A DNA stretch of 64,000 bases from Stutzerimonas stutzeri (GCF_024451105.1 NZ_JANGEY010000008.1:100106-164105), one strand, 5' to 3'. Shown: positions 41,019 to 54,281, counted from the stretch's first letter. A program made the numbers and translations. The notes: generated from the sequence alone by a model not told the origin.

Positions 41019-42833
41019 ATGCTTCGCCCTCTCGATCTGCTGCAGCGCCCGCGCTGGCGCACCCTGTTCATCCTCGCCGCCCTGCTCGCGCCGCTGCTCT
41101 GGCCGATCGAGCACCTGGCCAAGCGCTACTACAGCGAGCGGGTCGCCGAGCAGAGCAGCCAGACCCTCGAACTGTACGTGGCCAACCTGCGCGGCACCCT
41201 GCGCCGCTACGAGGCGCTGCCGCACATCCTCGGCGACCTGCCGGCGCTGCGCGCCGCCCTGCGCGCGCCGGAGGACGCCGACACCATCAACGCCGCCAAC
41301 CAGTTGCTCGAACGGGTGCGCCGGCAGAGCGGCGCCGACGTGATCTACCTGATGAATCCGGCCGGGCTGACCCTGGCCGCCTCCAACTGGAGCGACTACG
41401 ACGCCTTCGTCGGGCGCAACTTCGCCTTCCGCCCGTACTTCCGCGATGCGCTGGCCGGGCGCCTCGGCCAGTTCTTCGGTCTCGGCACCACCTCCGGCAA
41501 GCGCGGCTACTACTTCGCCGCGGCCCTGCGCGAGGGCCACGAGGTGCTCGGCGCGCTGGTGGTCAAGGTCGATCTCGACCACACCGAGACCCTGCTCGGC
41601 GGCACCCCCGAACAGTTGCTGGTCACCGACGCCAACGGCGTGGTGATCCTCACCTCGCGCCCGGACTGGCGCTTTCGCGCCACCCGCGCGCTGAGCGAGG
41701 CCGAGCGCGCCGACATCGCCGCCAACCTGCCCTATCCGACCCAGAATCCGCAGCCGCTGGCCCTGGCCGAGCGCGACTGGCTGCGTCAGAGTCATCTGCT
41801 CGAGGAGACCGGCTGGACGGTCGACCTGCTCGCGCCGCGCAGCCTGGTCGAGCGCCCGGTGCAGAGCGTGATGGCGATCGCCGCGGCGACCCTGCTGGCG
41901 ATCCTGCTGCTGCTCGCCGTGTGGCTGCAGCGCCGCCGCCACCTGCTCGAGCGCCTGGCCCTCGACGCCCGCGCGCGCCGCGAACTGGAGCAGCGCGTCG
42001 CCGAGCGCACCGAGGACCTGCTGGCGCTCACCGAACGCCTCAAGCAGGAGGTGCTCGAGCGCGAGCAGGCGCAGCAGGAACTGGTGCGCGCCCAGGACGA
42101 GCTGGTGCAGGCCGGCAAGCTGTCGGCGCTGGGCACCATGAGCGCCAGCATCAGCCACGAGCTCAACCAGCCGCTGGCGGCGATCCGCAGCTACGCCGAC
42201 AACGCCGGGGTGCTGCTCGACCACGGCCGCCTCGACGAGGCGCGCGGCAACCTGAAGCTGATCAGCGAGCTGACCGCGCGGATGGCCTCGATCATCAGCC
42301 ACCTCAAGGCCTTCGCCCGCCGCGACCGCAAGGCGCCGGAGACGGTGGCGCTGCAGCCGGCGCTCGACGACGCCCTGGCGCTGCTCGCCAGCCAGCGCCG
42401 CGCCCTGCAGGTCGAGCTGCTGCGCGACCTGCCCGATGCCACCCTGTGGGTGCAGGCCGGCGAGACGCGCCTGCGCCAGGTGCTCGGCAACCTGCTCGGC
42501 AACGCCCTCGACGCCCTGAGCGAGAAGGCCCCGCCGCGGCGCCTGTGGCTCAGCGCGCAGATCCTCGACGACGGACGCATCAGCCTGACCCTGCGCGACA
42601 ACGGCCCGGGCTTTTCCGCCGAGGCGCTGGCGCGCGCCCGCGAGCCGTTCTTCACCACCAAGACCACCGCGCGCGGCCTGGGCCTCGGCCTGGCGATCTG
42701 CGACAGCCTGACCCGCGCCCTCGGCGGCGAGCTGCTGCTGGCCAACCACGACGGCGGCGGCGCGCTGGTCACCCTCAATCTGCTGCCGGCCAGCGCCGGC
42801 CCCGGCACCCAGTCCCCGGAGGATCGCCCATGA
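41019..42833 (+). CDS. dctB: C4-dicarboxylate sensor histidine kinase DctB
   Basis: 604 residues from ATG 41019 (another ATG at 40989 would add ten residues). A membrane helix near 15-32, then a double-Cache/PAS-like periplasmic sensor (ANQLLERVRRQSGADVIYLMNPAGLTLAASNWSDYDAFVGRNFAFRPYFRDALAG, GLGTTSGKRGYYFAAALREG) and a second helix (about 287-306). A coiled coil leads to the kinase: H-box SISHELNQPLAAIRSYADNA, N-box NLLGNALDAL, DNGPGFS, PFFTTK and GLGLGLAIC. The NASNW...GRNF...FRPYF wording is the DctB family. It senses succinate, fumarate or malate outside the cell. Its stop overlaps the dctD start. Confidence 0.93.
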   Translation: MLRPLDLLQRPRWRTLFILAALLAPLLWPIEHLAKRYYSERVAEQSSQTLELYVANLRGTLRRYEALPHILGDLPALRAALRAPEDADTINAANQLLERVRRQSGADVIYLMNPAGLTLAASNWSDYDAFVGRNFAFRPYFRDALAGRLGQFFGLGTTSGKRGYYFAAALREGHEVLGALVVKVDLDHTETLLGGTPEQLLVTDANGVVILTSRPDWRFRATRALSEAERADIAANLPYPTQNPQPLALAERDWLRQSHLLEETGWTVDLLAPRSLVERPVQSVMAIAAATLLAILLLLAVWLQRRRHLLERLALDARARRELEQRVAERTEDLLALTERLKQEVLEREQAQQELVRAQDELVQAGKLSALGTMSASISHELNQPLAAIRSYADNAGVLLDHGRLDEARGNLKLISELTARMASIISHLKAFARRDRKAPETVALQPALDDALALLASQRRALQVELLRDLPDATLWVQAGETRLRQVLGNLLGNALDALSEKAPPRRLWLSAQILDDGRISLTLRDNGPGFSAEALARAREPFFTTKTTARGLGLGLAICDSLTRALGGELLLANHDGGGALVTLNLLPASAGPGTQSPEDRP

Positions 42834-44212
42834 GTTCCAGCCCCGGCATCGCCGCCGACACCCAGGTGCTGCTGATCGACGACGACCCGCACCTGCGCCA
42901 GGCGCTGGCGCAGACCCTCGACCTGGCCGGCCTGCGCGTGCAGAGCCTGGGCGATGCCCGCGGCGTCGCCCAGGCTCTGCCGGTCGACTGGCCGGGCGTG
43001 CTGGTCAGCGACATCCGCATGCCCGGCCTCGACGGCCTCGAGCTGCTCGAACAGCTGCACGGCCGCGACGCCGAACTGCCGGTGATCCTCATCACCGGCC
43101 ACGGCGACGTGCCGCTGGCGGTGCAGGCGATGCGCGCCGGCGCCTGGGACTTCCTCGAGAAGCCGTTCGCCAGCGACACCCTGCTCGACGGCGTGCGCCG
43201 CGCCCTGGCGATGCGCCGTCTGGTGCTGGAGAACCGCCAGCTGCGCCAGACCCTGTCCGGCCGCGATGCCCTGGAGGGCCGGCTGATCGGCCTGTCGGCA
43301 GGCATCGTGCGCCTGCGCCAGCAGGTCGCCGCGCTGGCCCGCACCCAGGCCGACGTGCTGATCCTCGGCGAGACCGGCAGTGGCAAGGAGGTGGTAGCGC
43401 GCGCCCTGCACGACCTGTCCAGCCGCCGCGACGGCCCCTTCGTGGCGATCAACGCCGGCGCGCTGGCCGAGTCGGTGGTGGAGAGCGAGCTGTTCGGCCA
43501 CGAGGTCGGCGCCTTCACCGGCGCCAGCAAGCGGCGCATCGGCAAGTTCGAGTTCGCCAACCGCGGCACCCTGTTCCTCGACGAGATCGAGAGCATGAGC
43601 CTCGACGTGCAGGTCAAGCTGCTGCGCCTGCTGCAGGAGCGCGCGGTGGAACGGCTCGGCTCCAACCAGCTGATCCCGCTGGACATCCGGGTGATCGCGG
43701 CGACCAAGGAGGACCTGCGGGTGGCCGCCGACCAGGGCCGCTTCCGCGCCGACCTCTACTACCGCCTGAACGTCGCGCCGCTGCGCATCCCGCCGCTGCG
43801 CGAGCGTGGCGACGACGTGCTACTGCTGTTCCGCCACTTCTGCGCCCTGGCGGCCGGCCGCCACGGCCTGCCGCTGCGCGAGCCGGATCCGGCGCAGCGC
43901 GCCGCGCTGCTCGCCCACGCCTGGCCGGGCAACGTGCGCGAGCTGCAGAACGCCGCCGAGCGCTTCGCCCTGGGCCTCGACCTGGGCCTCGGCGAGGCGC
44001 TGGTCGAGCCGCCCACCGAAGGCAGTCTGGCGGCGCGCGTCGAGGCCTTCGAGCGCAGTCTGATCGCCAGCGAACTGGCCCGCGGCCACGGCTCGCTGCG
44101 CAGCCTCGCCGAGGCCCTCGGCGTGCCGCGCAAGACCCTCCACGACAAGCTGAAGAAGCACGGCCTGAGCCTCGGCGAGAGTGGCGGAAATCCGCACGAC
44201 GAGCTCGACTGA
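42830..44212 (+). CDS. dctD: Sigma-54-dependent response regulator DctD
   Basis: 460 residues. The receiver domain has LLIDDDPHLRQAL, phospho-acceptor Asp61 in VLVSDIRMPGLDG, and the K in EKPF. An AAA+ domain follows with Walker A GETGSGKEVVA, the sigma-54 contact loop GAFTGA (ELFGHEVGAFTGASKRR) and Walker B GTLFLDEIESM, then a C-terminal Fis-type helix-turn-helix (SLRSLAEALGVPRKTLHDKLKKHGL). It activates the downstream TRAP genes at the sigma-54 promoter at 44376. The ATGA overlap with dctB couples the pair. Confidence 0.95.
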   Translation: MSSSPGIAADTQVLLIDDDPHLRQALAQTLDLAGLRVQSLGDARGVAQALPVDWPGVLVSDIRMPGLDGLELLEQLHGRDAELPVILITGHGDVPLAVQAMRAGAWDFLEKPFASDTLLDGVRRALAMRRLVLENRQLRQTLSGRDALEGRLIGLSAGIVRLRQQVAALARTQADVLILGETGSGKEVVARALHDLSSRRDGPFVAINAGALAESVVESELFGHEVGAFTGASKRRIGKFEFANRGTLFLDEIESMSLDVQVKLLRLLQERAVERLGSNQLIPLDIRVIAATKEDLRVAADQGRFRADLYYRLNVAPLRIPPLRERGDDVLLLFRHFCALAAGRHGLPLREPDPAQRAALLAHAWPGNVRELQNAAERFALGLDLGLGEALVEPPTEGSLAARVEAFERSLIASELARGHGSLRSLAEALGVPRKTLHDKLKKHGLSLGESGGNPHDELD

Positions 44213-44375
44213 GACGGCGATATTCCGCCACCCCTCCCCCCTCCGCCGGCCACCGGAAGCTCCTCCGGACCGGCGCCAGCCCCCCTTAGACGAAAGTCGC
44301 ACCCTGCCCCGCAGGCCGCGCCGCAGAGGCCTTGCCGGGCCGGTACCGCGGTTCGCCGGCGCCCCACCGGCTCGA

Positions 44376-44392
44376 CTGGCACAGCGGTTGCT
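44376..44392 (+). promoter_or_regulatory. Sigma-54 (RpoN) promoter of dctPQM
   Basis: CTGGCAC-AGCGG-TTGCT is a full match to the -24/-12 consensus (TGGCAC-N5-TTGC), with GG and GC twelve bases apart. It lies 137 bp before the dctP start in the 316-bp gap after dctD, which encodes a GAFTGA activator. The GC-rich stretch 44213-44375 should hold the DctD enhancer sites; no clear repeat could be singled out there. No gene is seen in this gap. Confidence 0.92.
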
Positions 44393-44402
44393 ATTGCCCT
44401 GA

Positions 44403-45536
<1,134 letters not shown>

Positions 45537-45638
45537 GCCACAGCCGAGCGACTGGTTCGCCCGCGGGGCGGGCGCCGCCGACAGCCGCAGAGCTGCCCGG
45601 CGCCCGCCCCGCCGTTCTTTGACCCGGAGATACCTGCC

Positions 45639-46271
45639 ATGAACGCCTTGCGCCTGGTCTGGGACCGCTTCGAGGAGGGCTTCATCGTCTTCCTGCTGAC
45701 GGCCATGACCCTGGTGACGTTCGTCTACGTCATCCTCAACAACCTCTACACGCTGTTCTACGCCCTGGGCGACCGCTTCGAGGCCGCCGGCGAATTCTTC
45801 TTCGCCATCGGCGACTTCATCCTCGACCTGGCCCAGGCGATGACCTGGAGCAACGCGCTGACCAAGGCGCTGTTCGCCTGGCTGATCTTCTTCGGCCTGG
45901 CCTACGGCGTGCGCACCGCCGGCCACATCGGCGTCGACGCGCTGGTCAAGCTGGCCAGCAAGCCGGTACAGCGGATCATCGGCCTGATCGCCTGCAGCGC
46001 CTGCCTGGGCTACGCCGGCCTGCTCGCGGTGGGCAGCTTCGAGTGGATGCAGACCCTGTTCGTCGCCGCCATCGGCGCCGAGGACCTCGGCCACTTCGGC
46101 GTGCAGCAGTGGCACATCGGCCTGATCGTGCCGCTCGGCTTCGCCATGGTGTTCGTCCGCTTCCTGGAAATCTTCGTGCGCATCCTGCGCAACCAGCAGA
46201 CCGGCCTGGGCCTGGCCGACGAGGCCGCCGAGGCGATGAAGCTGACCGACCACGAGGAGCTGAACAAATGA
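45639..46271 (+). CDS. dctQ: TRAP transporter small membrane subunit DctQ
   Basis: 210 residues with four membrane helices (about 13-35, 72-95, 110-133, 152-175). The recognisable blocks are TFVYVILNNLYTLFYALGDRF and WLIFFGLAYGVRTAGHIGVDAL, the latter conserved in C4-type DctQ. It is accessory to DctM. The 102-bp gap after dctP contains a GC-rich inverted repeat (GGCGGGCGCC...GGCGCCCGCC, 45564-45608), a usual mRNA stabiliser after a binding-protein gene. Its stop overlaps dctM (ATGA). Confidence 0.92.
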   Translation: MNALRLVWDRFEEGFIVFLLTAMTLVTFVYVILNNLYTLFYALGDRFEAAGEFFFAIGDFILDLAQAMTWSNALTKALFAWLIFFGLAYGVRTAGHIGVDALVKLASKPVQRIIGLIACSACLGYAGLLAVGSFEWMQTLFVAAIGAEDLGHFGVQQWHIGLIVPLGFAMVFVRFLEIFVRILRNQQTGLGLADEAAEAMKLTDHEELNK

Positions 46272-47551
46272 CCATCCTGTTCCTGTTCCTCGCCCTGTTC
46301 GTGCTGATGTTCCTCGGCACGCCGATCGCCGTGTCGCTGGGCCTGGCCGGCTCGCTGACCATCATGCTGTTCAGCCCCGACTCGGTGCGCTCGCTGGCGA
46401 TCAAGCTGTTCGAGACCTCCGAGCACTACACCCTGCTGGCCATCCCGTTCTTCCTGCTCGCCGGCGCCTTCATGACCACCGGCGGCGTGGCGCGCCGGCT
46501 GATCGACTTCGCCAACGCCTGCGTCGGCCACATCCGCGGCGGCCTGGCGATCGGCGCGGTACTGGCCTGCATGCTGTTCGCCGCGCTGTCCGGCTCCAGC
46601 CCGGCCACCGTCGCCGCGGTCGGCTCGATCGCCATCGCCGGCATGGTGCGCTCCGGCTACCCGCAGGCGTTCGGCGCCGGCATCGTCTGCAACGCCGGCA
46701 CCCTGGGCATCCTCATCCCGCCGTCGGTGGTGATGGTGGTGTACGCCGCCGCCACCGAGACCTCGGTGGGCAAGCTGTTCATGGCCGGCGTGGTGCCGGG
46801 GGTGATGCTCGGCGTGGTGCTGATGGCGGCGATCTACGTCATCGCGGTGAAGAAGAAGCTGCCGGCGCTGCCGCGCGCCACCTTCCGCGAGTGGCTGGGC
46901 GCCGCGCGCAAGGCGGTCTGGGGCCTGCTGCTGATGGTGATCATCCTCGGCGGCATCTACTCGGGGATGTTCACCCCCACCGAGGCGGCCGCGGTGGCCG
47001 CGGTCTACTCCGGCTTCGTCGCGCTGTTCGTCTACAAGGACATGACCCTGCGCGAGGCGCCCAAGGTGATCCTCGAGTCGGCCAAGCTGAGCATCATGCT
47101 GATGTTCATCATCGCCAACGCCATGCTGTTCGCCCACGTGCTGACCACCGAGCAGATTCCCCAGCAGATCACCGCCTGGGTGATCGAGATGGGCCTGTCG
47201 CCGTGGATGTTCCTGCTGGTGGTGAACATCGTGCTGCTGATCGCCGGCGCCTTCATGGAGCCCTCGGCGATCATCCTGATCCTCGCGCCGATCCTGTTCC
47301 CGATCGCCATGCAGCTGGGCATCGACCCGATCCACCTCGGCATCATCATGGTGGTAAACATGGAGATCGGCCTGATCACCCCGCCGGTCGGCCTCAACCT
47401 GTTCGTCACCTCGGCGGTGACCGGCATGCCGGTGTCCGCGGTAATCCGCGCCGCCATGCCCTGGCTGATGATGCTGCTCGGCTTCCTGCTGATCATCACC
47501 TACATCCCGGCGGTTTCGCTGGCGCTGCCGAACTGGCTGGGGATGAGCTGA
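46268..47551 (+). CDS. dctM: TRAP transporter large permease DctM
   Basis: 427 residues, ~12 membrane helices. The family segments are LGTPIAVSLGLAGSLTIM, LLAIPFFLLAGAFMTTGGVARRLIDFANACVGHIRGGLAIGAVLACMLFAALSGSSPATVAAVGSI, and near the end VVNMEIGLITPPVGLNLFVTSAVTGM (the conserved ITPPVGLNLF). It imports C4-dicarboxylates using a sodium gradient. It is the last gene of the operon and is followed 32 bp later by a strong terminator. Confidence 0.96.
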   Translation: MTILFLFLALFVLMFLGTPIAVSLGLAGSLTIMLFSPDSVRSLAIKLFETSEHYTLLAIPFFLLAGAFMTTGGVARRLIDFANACVGHIRGGLAIGAVLACMLFAALSGSSPATVAAVGSIAIAGMVRSGYPQAFGAGIVCNAGTLGILIPPSVVMVVYAAATETSVGKLFMAGVVPGVMLGVVLMAAIYVIAVKKKLPALPRATFREWLGAARKAVWGLLLMVIILGGIYSGMFTPTEAAAVAAVYSGFVALFVYKDMTLREAPKVILESAKLSIMLMFIIANAMLFAHVLTTEQIPQQITAWVIEMGLSPWMFLLVVNIVLLIAGAFMEPSAIILILAPILFPIAMQLGIDPIHLGIIMVVNMEIGLITPPVGLNLFVTSAVTGMPVSAVIRAAMPWLMMLLGFLLIITYIPAVSLALPNWLGMS

Positions 47552-47583
47552 TTCCGCTGTGCGTTCTGGCTTGAAAGGCGTTC

Positions 47584-47610
47584 GACCCGGCCTCGGCCGG
47601 GTCTTTTTTT
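47584..47610 (+). terminator. Rho-independent terminator of dctPQM
   Basis: GACCCGGCC (47584-47592), loop TC, GGCCGGGTC (47595-47603), followed by a seven-T run (47604-47610). A classic intrinsic terminator right after dctM. Confidence 0.95.
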
Positions 47611-47754
47611 GTCCGCGCCGCCCGGACGTGACGCGCGTCACGGGGCGGCCGGGAGCGGCGGCCTAAGCTGCGCGCTCCCTCGAGCAGGGACGCTCCCCCT
47701 CCCGGGCGCCGCCCTCCGGCGGCGCCCGCGGCCTGCGGGAGCCGCGCGGACCGA

Positions 47755-48201
47755 TCAGTAGATGCGGAACTCCTCGTGGCAGGCCTTGCAGGCCTGCTCG
47801 ACGCGCTCGACCGGTGCCGCCAGCTCGCGGGCCCTGAGCGGCAGCCGGCTGCTGGCGGCGACCAGCGCGGCGGTGTTCGCCTCGAGATCGCGGGCCAGCT
47901 CGGCGAAGCGCTCCTGGCGCTGCCAGACCTCGTCGCGGGCCTTGCTGTGCTCCTCGCGCACCGCCGGATAGTGCTGCCAGGGCTGGCGCGACAGCTCGTC
48001 GAGCTTCACCGCGCCGGCGGCGAAGCGCTTCTCGTCGAACGACAGCCGGCCGCGCAGCATGCCGCCGAGATCCTCGCTGGTGTTGAGCATCTGCTGGTAC
48101 AGCGCCTTGCGCTGGCCCAGCGGCGAGTCGGGGTCGATGCGCTCGCAGGCGCTCAGGGTCAGGCCGGCCAGGGCCAGCAGCAAGAGGCTTCGGAGATTCA
48201 T
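47755..48201 (-). CDS. Cytochrome c'-like lipoprotein
   Basis: 148 residues. Lipoprotein signal [19 protein letters not shown] with lipobox at Cys19. The mature four-helix bundle ends with a single haem motif, [11 protein letters not shown], at the very C-terminus, as in cytochrome c'. [12 protein letters not shown] is the family block, and [31 protein letters not shown] is also cytochrome c' like. It would bind haem c in the periplasm; possible roles are NO or redox handling. It is divergent from the ahcY leader. SD GAGCGACCC is weak, and the ATG at 48201 is chosen because it opens the signal peptide. Confidence 0.82.
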   Translation of the reverse strand: MNLRSLLLLALAGLTLSACERIDPDSPLGQRKALYQQMLNTSEDLGGMLRGRLSFDEKRFAAGAVKLDELSRQPWQHYPAVREEHSKARDEVWQRQERFAELARDLEANTAALVAASSRLPLRARELAAPVERVEQACKACHEEFRIY

Positions 48202-48319
48202 GGCGGGTCGCTCTCGTGCGGGTCGGGAAAAGCGCGCCAGAGTATCCGCGGATCGCCGGCCGCGGCCAAGCCCGCCAGACGTAACCGCACGTGTCCGATT
48301 GCCGCAAGGCAGACAAGGC

Positions 48320-48348
48320 TTGGGGCGCGCCGGCAGCCTGGCTATAAT
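48320..48348 (+). promoter_or_regulatory. Sigma-70 promoter of ahcY
   Basis: TTGGGG (48320-48325), 17-bp spacer and a perfect TATAAT (48343-48348). It places the transcript start near 48355, about 28 bp before the SAH riboswitch. The stretch 48202-48528 has no gene. Confidence 0.85.
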
Positions 48349-48382
48349 CGCCGACCATCGCGGCCGCAGGCCGCGCCCGCCT

Positions 48383-48508
48383 CCCGTCCGAGGGGCGCTG
48401 CAGCAGGTTCGCCGCCGGTCCATGCACCGGCCGCCTGTCAGGCTCGGACGGGCTGTCGCCACGGCACGCAGCCTGCGGCCGTTCCTGACTTCAACGGCGC
48501 CCATTCGA
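48383..48508 (+). ncRNA. SAH riboswitch (ahcY RNA motif)
   Basis: A perfect 10-bp P1 helix is formed by CCCGTCCGAG (48383-48392) and CTCGGACGGG (48443-48452). The conserved core CCGAGGGGCGCTGC, GCAGG, and CAGGCTCGG matches the SAH riboswitch as remembered from Pseudomonas. The pseudoknot pairs GGGCGC (48393-48398) with GCGCCC (48498-48503). It sits directly before ahcY, the SAH hydrolase gene this class controls. SAH binding is expected to raise expression; a competing hairpin downstream suggests how. Confidence 0.9.
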
Positions 48509-48525
48509 CATCACGAATGGAGAGA
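48501..48525 (+). promoter_or_regulatory. Anti-Shine-Dalgarno hairpin below the SAH riboswitch
   Basis: CCATTCG (48501-48507) pairs with CGAATGG (48514-48520) around ACATCA. The last GG lies in the ahcY ribosome site GGAGAG (48519-48524). The left arm overlaps three bases (48501-48503) of the riboswitch pseudoknot strand, so formation of the pseudoknot and this hairpin are mutually exclusive. SAH should therefore free the ribosome site. Confidence 0.7.
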
Positions 48526-48528
48526 CGC

Positions 48529-49923
<1,395 letters not shown>

Positions 49924-49990
49924 TATGCCTGCGCCGGGAGGGCAACCCGTGCCACGGTTTCCCTCCCCCGGCTACACCAAACGGACACAT

Positions 49991-50055
49991 CGTAGGGTGC
50001 GCCACGCGCACCATCCGCAGCGATGATTACCCTGGTGCGCACCGCGCACCCTACG
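49991..50055. repeat. Dispersed GTAGGGTGCGC inverted repeat, copy 3
   Basis: CGTAGGGTGCGC (49991-50002) and GCGCACCCTACG (50044-50055) are exact complements. The middle has further imperfect pairing (GCGCACCATCC, CCTGGTGCGC). It lies between ahcY and metF and would form a long hairpin in a joint transcript. It is the third copy of this family in the window. Confidence 0.85.
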
Positions 50056-50073
50056 TCTGAACGGATCGACTCC

Positions 50074-50919
50074 ATGTCCCAGGAACGCCGCTACAGCTTC
50101 GAGTTCTTCCCGACCAAGACCGAAGCCGGGCACGAAAAACTGTTGACCGTGGCCCGCCAGCTGGCCGGCTACAACCCCGACTTCTTCTCCTGCACCTACG
50201 GCGCCGGCGGCTCGACCCGCGACCGCACGCTGAACACCGTGCTGCAGCTCGACGGCGAGGTGAAGGTGCCGACCGCGCCGCACCTGTCCTGCGTCGGCGA
50301 CAGCAAGGCCGAGCTGCGCCAGCTGCTCGCCACCTACAAGGATGCCGGCATCCAGCGCATCGTCGCCCTGCGCGGCGACCTGCCCTCGGGCATGGGCGCG
50401 GCCAGCGGCGAGCTGCGCTACGCCAACGAGCTGGTGGAGTTCATCCGCGCCGAAACCGGCGGGCACTTCCACATCGAGGTCGCCGCCTATCCGGAAGTGC
50501 ACCCGCAGGCGCGCAGTTTCGAGGATGATCTGCGCAACTTCGTCCGCAAGGCCCAGGCCGGCGCCGACAGCGCGATCACCCAGTACTTCTTCAACGCCGA
50601 CTGCTACTTTTATTTCGTGGAACGCGTGCGCAAGATGGGTGTCGAAATCCCGGTCGTCCCGGGTATCATGCCGATCACCAACTACAGCAAGCTGGCGCGC
50701 TTCTCCGACGCCTGCGGCGCCGAGCTGCCGCGCTGGATCCGCAAGCAGCTGGAGGCCTACGGCGACGACCTGGCGAGCATCCAGGCCTTCGGCGAGCAGG
50801 TGATCACCGAGATGTGCGAGAAGCTGCTCGCCGGCGGTGCGCCGGGCCTGCACTTCTACACCCTGAACCAGGCCGAACCGAGCCTGGCGATCTGGAACAA
50901 CCTCAAGCTGCCCCGCTGA
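50074..50919 (+). CDS. metF: 5,10-Methylenetetrahydrofolate reductase
   Basis: 281 residues, normal. It makes 5-methyl-THF, the methyl donor for methionine synthase. YSFEFFPTKTEAG holds the catalytic glutamate of the (E/x)FFP motif, followed by SCTYGAGGSTRDRT and AALRGDLP-like RIVALRGDLPSGMG. AQAGADSAITQYFFNADCYFYFVERVRKMGVEIPVVPGIMPITNY and GAPGLHFYTLNQAEPSLAIWNNL close the TIM barrel. It lies 150 bp after ahcY across the inverted repeat. Confidence 0.97.
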   Translation: MSQERRYSFEFFPTKTEAGHEKLLTVARQLAGYNPDFFSCTYGAGGSTRDRTLNTVLQLDGEVKVPTAPHLSCVGDSKAELRQLLATYKDAGIQRIVALRGDLPSGMGAASGELRYANELVEFIRAETGGHFHIEVAAYPEVHPQARSFEDDLRNFVRKAQAGADSAITQYFFNADCYFYFVERVRKMGVEIPVVPGIMPITNYSKLARFSDACGAELPRWIRKQLEAYGDDLASIQAFGEQVITEMCEKLLAGGAPGLHFYTLNQAEPSLAIWNNLKLPR

Positions 50920-50977
50920 GGGACGGCACGCGCCGCGGCCCGGCCGCGCGCGCCGAGGCCGAGCCATCCGGCTCAGG

Positions 50978-51004
50978 GAGCCGTCCGCGCCGCGCGGACG
51001 GCTC
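50978..51004. repeat. 12-bp GC-rich hairpin between metF and rhlE
   Basis: GAGCCGTCCGCG (50978-50989), loop CCG, CGCGGACGGCTC (50993-51004), a perfect 12-bp stem. No T-run follows. It could be a terminator that needs Rho, or part of the rhlE leader. The rest of 50920-51189 has no gene. Confidence 0.6.
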
Positions 51005-51189
51005 TCGCAACGCTACGGACCTCCGTCCAGACCGCCGCCCAGCGCAGGGCGACGGCCGTCGGGCGGGGGCGCGGGACGACACCCGCGCCCTGTTCGCAGC
51101 CGATGATGATGCGCGCGGGATCTACCGGCCAGAGGCCGGGTCGATCCCCCCCGAGTCGGCGGGTTGCCGACGTGAAACAGGAACCCCGC

Positions 51190-53091
<1,902 letters not shown>

Positions 53092-53127
53092 GGACCTGCC
53101 CCGCCGGCTGCCGGCGGGGCCGCCGAC

Positions 53128-54168
53128 TCAGCGCAGCGGCGGCGGGAAGAACAGCCCGCCGTCGCGCCACAGCCGATTGGCGCCGCGCGACAGCCCCAGC
53201 GCACTGCCGCTGCCGAGGTTGCGCTCGAAGATCTGCCCGTAGTGGCCGACCTGCAGCAGCAGGCTGCGCGCCCAGCCGTCGTCCAGCCCCAGCGCCGCGC
53301 CGAAGCCCGGCAGATTGCCGGCCAGCGCGCGCTGCTCCATTCCCGCATCGTCGTCGACCCGCGCCAGCGCCGCGGCGTCCAGGCCGTGCAGCTCGGCGAT
53401 CTGGGTGGCGTTGATCACCCAGCGCAACACCCCGAACCAGCGCTCGTCGCCGGCCGCCACGTAGGGCCCCAGCGGCTCGCGCGACAGGCTGTCGTCGAGG
53501 ATCCGCCAGCGCGCCGGATCGGCGCTGCGCGTAGCCCGCGCCGCCGCCAGCTCCGAACGGTCGCCGCTGACCAGCTCGCAGTCGCGGCGGATGAAGCGGT
53601 TCAGACGCTCCTCGGTCATGTTCGAAAGCACCGGCTGCAGGCCGAGACCGCCGCTGCGCGACAGGTCGGCGAGATTGGCCGCGGTGGTGGTGCCCTCCTG
53701 CACGCAGACCCGCAGGCCACGGGCGTCCGCCAGGCGCCGCACCGGGCTGTCGCTCCACACCATCAGCCCCTGGCCGTCGAAGAAGGTCGGCGCAACGAAG
53801 CGCACGCCCAGGCCCAGGTCTCGCGCGTAGGTCCAGGTCGCCATGCCGAAGGCGACGTCCACCTCGCCGCGCACCAGCGCCCGGAACTTGTTGGCGGTGT
53901 TGATCCGCTCGATCTCCACTGCCTGGCTGTCGCCGAGCACCGCCGCCGCCACCGCGCGACAGAAGTCGACGTCGAAACCGCTCGGCCGCCCCTCGGCGTC
54001 GATGCCGCCGAAGCCCGGCGTGCCGTCCACTGCGCAGCGCACCACGCCCTGGCCGCGCACCCGCTCCAGCACGTCCGCCGCCGCCAGGCCCGGCAGGGCC
54101 AGCAGGACCGCGCCCAGCCCGTGCAGCAACGAGCGCCGCCAGCCGCTCCGCTTGTCGTTCGCCGTCAT
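53128..54168 (-). CDS. Polar amino-acid ABC transporter binding protein (AapJ-like)
   Basis: 346 residues with a signal peptide, MTANDKRSGWRRSLLHGLGAVLLALPGLAAA. The general L-amino-acid (AapJ/BztA) family is indicated by LERVRGQGVVRCAVDGTPGFGGIDAEGRPSGFDVDFCRAVAAAVLG, then TWTYARDLGLGVRFVAPTFFDGQG, VCVQEGTTTAANLADL and the end GSGSALGLSRGANRLWRDGGLFF. No permease or ATPase is adjacent, so it is an orphan binding protein. Such proteins can also serve as sensors for signalling partners; it is divergent from a diguanylate cyclase. GGAGG lies before ATG 54168. Confidence 0.88.
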   Translation of the reverse strand: MTANDKRSGWRRSLLHGLGAVLLALPGLAAADVLERVRGQGVVRCAVDGTPGFGGIDAEGRPSGFDVDFCRAVAAAVLGDSQAVEIERINTANKFRALVRGEVDVAFGMATWTYARDLGLGVRFVAPTFFDGQGLMVWSDSPVRRLADARGLRVCVQEGTTTAANLADLSRSGGLGLQPVLSNMTEERLNRFIRRDCELVSGDRSELAAARATRSADPARWRILDDSLSREPLGPYVAAGDERWFGVLRWVINATQIAELHGLDAAALARVDDDAGMEQRALAGNLPGFGAALGLDDGWARSLLLQVGHYGQIFERNLGSGSALGLSRGANRLWRDGGLFFPPPLR

Positions 54169-54281
54169 CGCGCGCCTCCATCCTTCGCCCCGACTGCCCT
54201 GTGCTAGCATCCTCGCATGCAAGACGAGAAATGACACGCAGGACTGCCGCTCCGTCGCCGCGCGCCGTCCGGAGGAGCCGC

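Noticed and set aside
46010..47641. 543-codon minus frame opposite dctM
   Set aside because: His/Asp/Arg/Gln-rich antisense shadow of a membrane protein gene.
50978..51004. Intrinsic terminator for metF
   Set aside because: Strong stem but no T-run; kept only as a hairpin.
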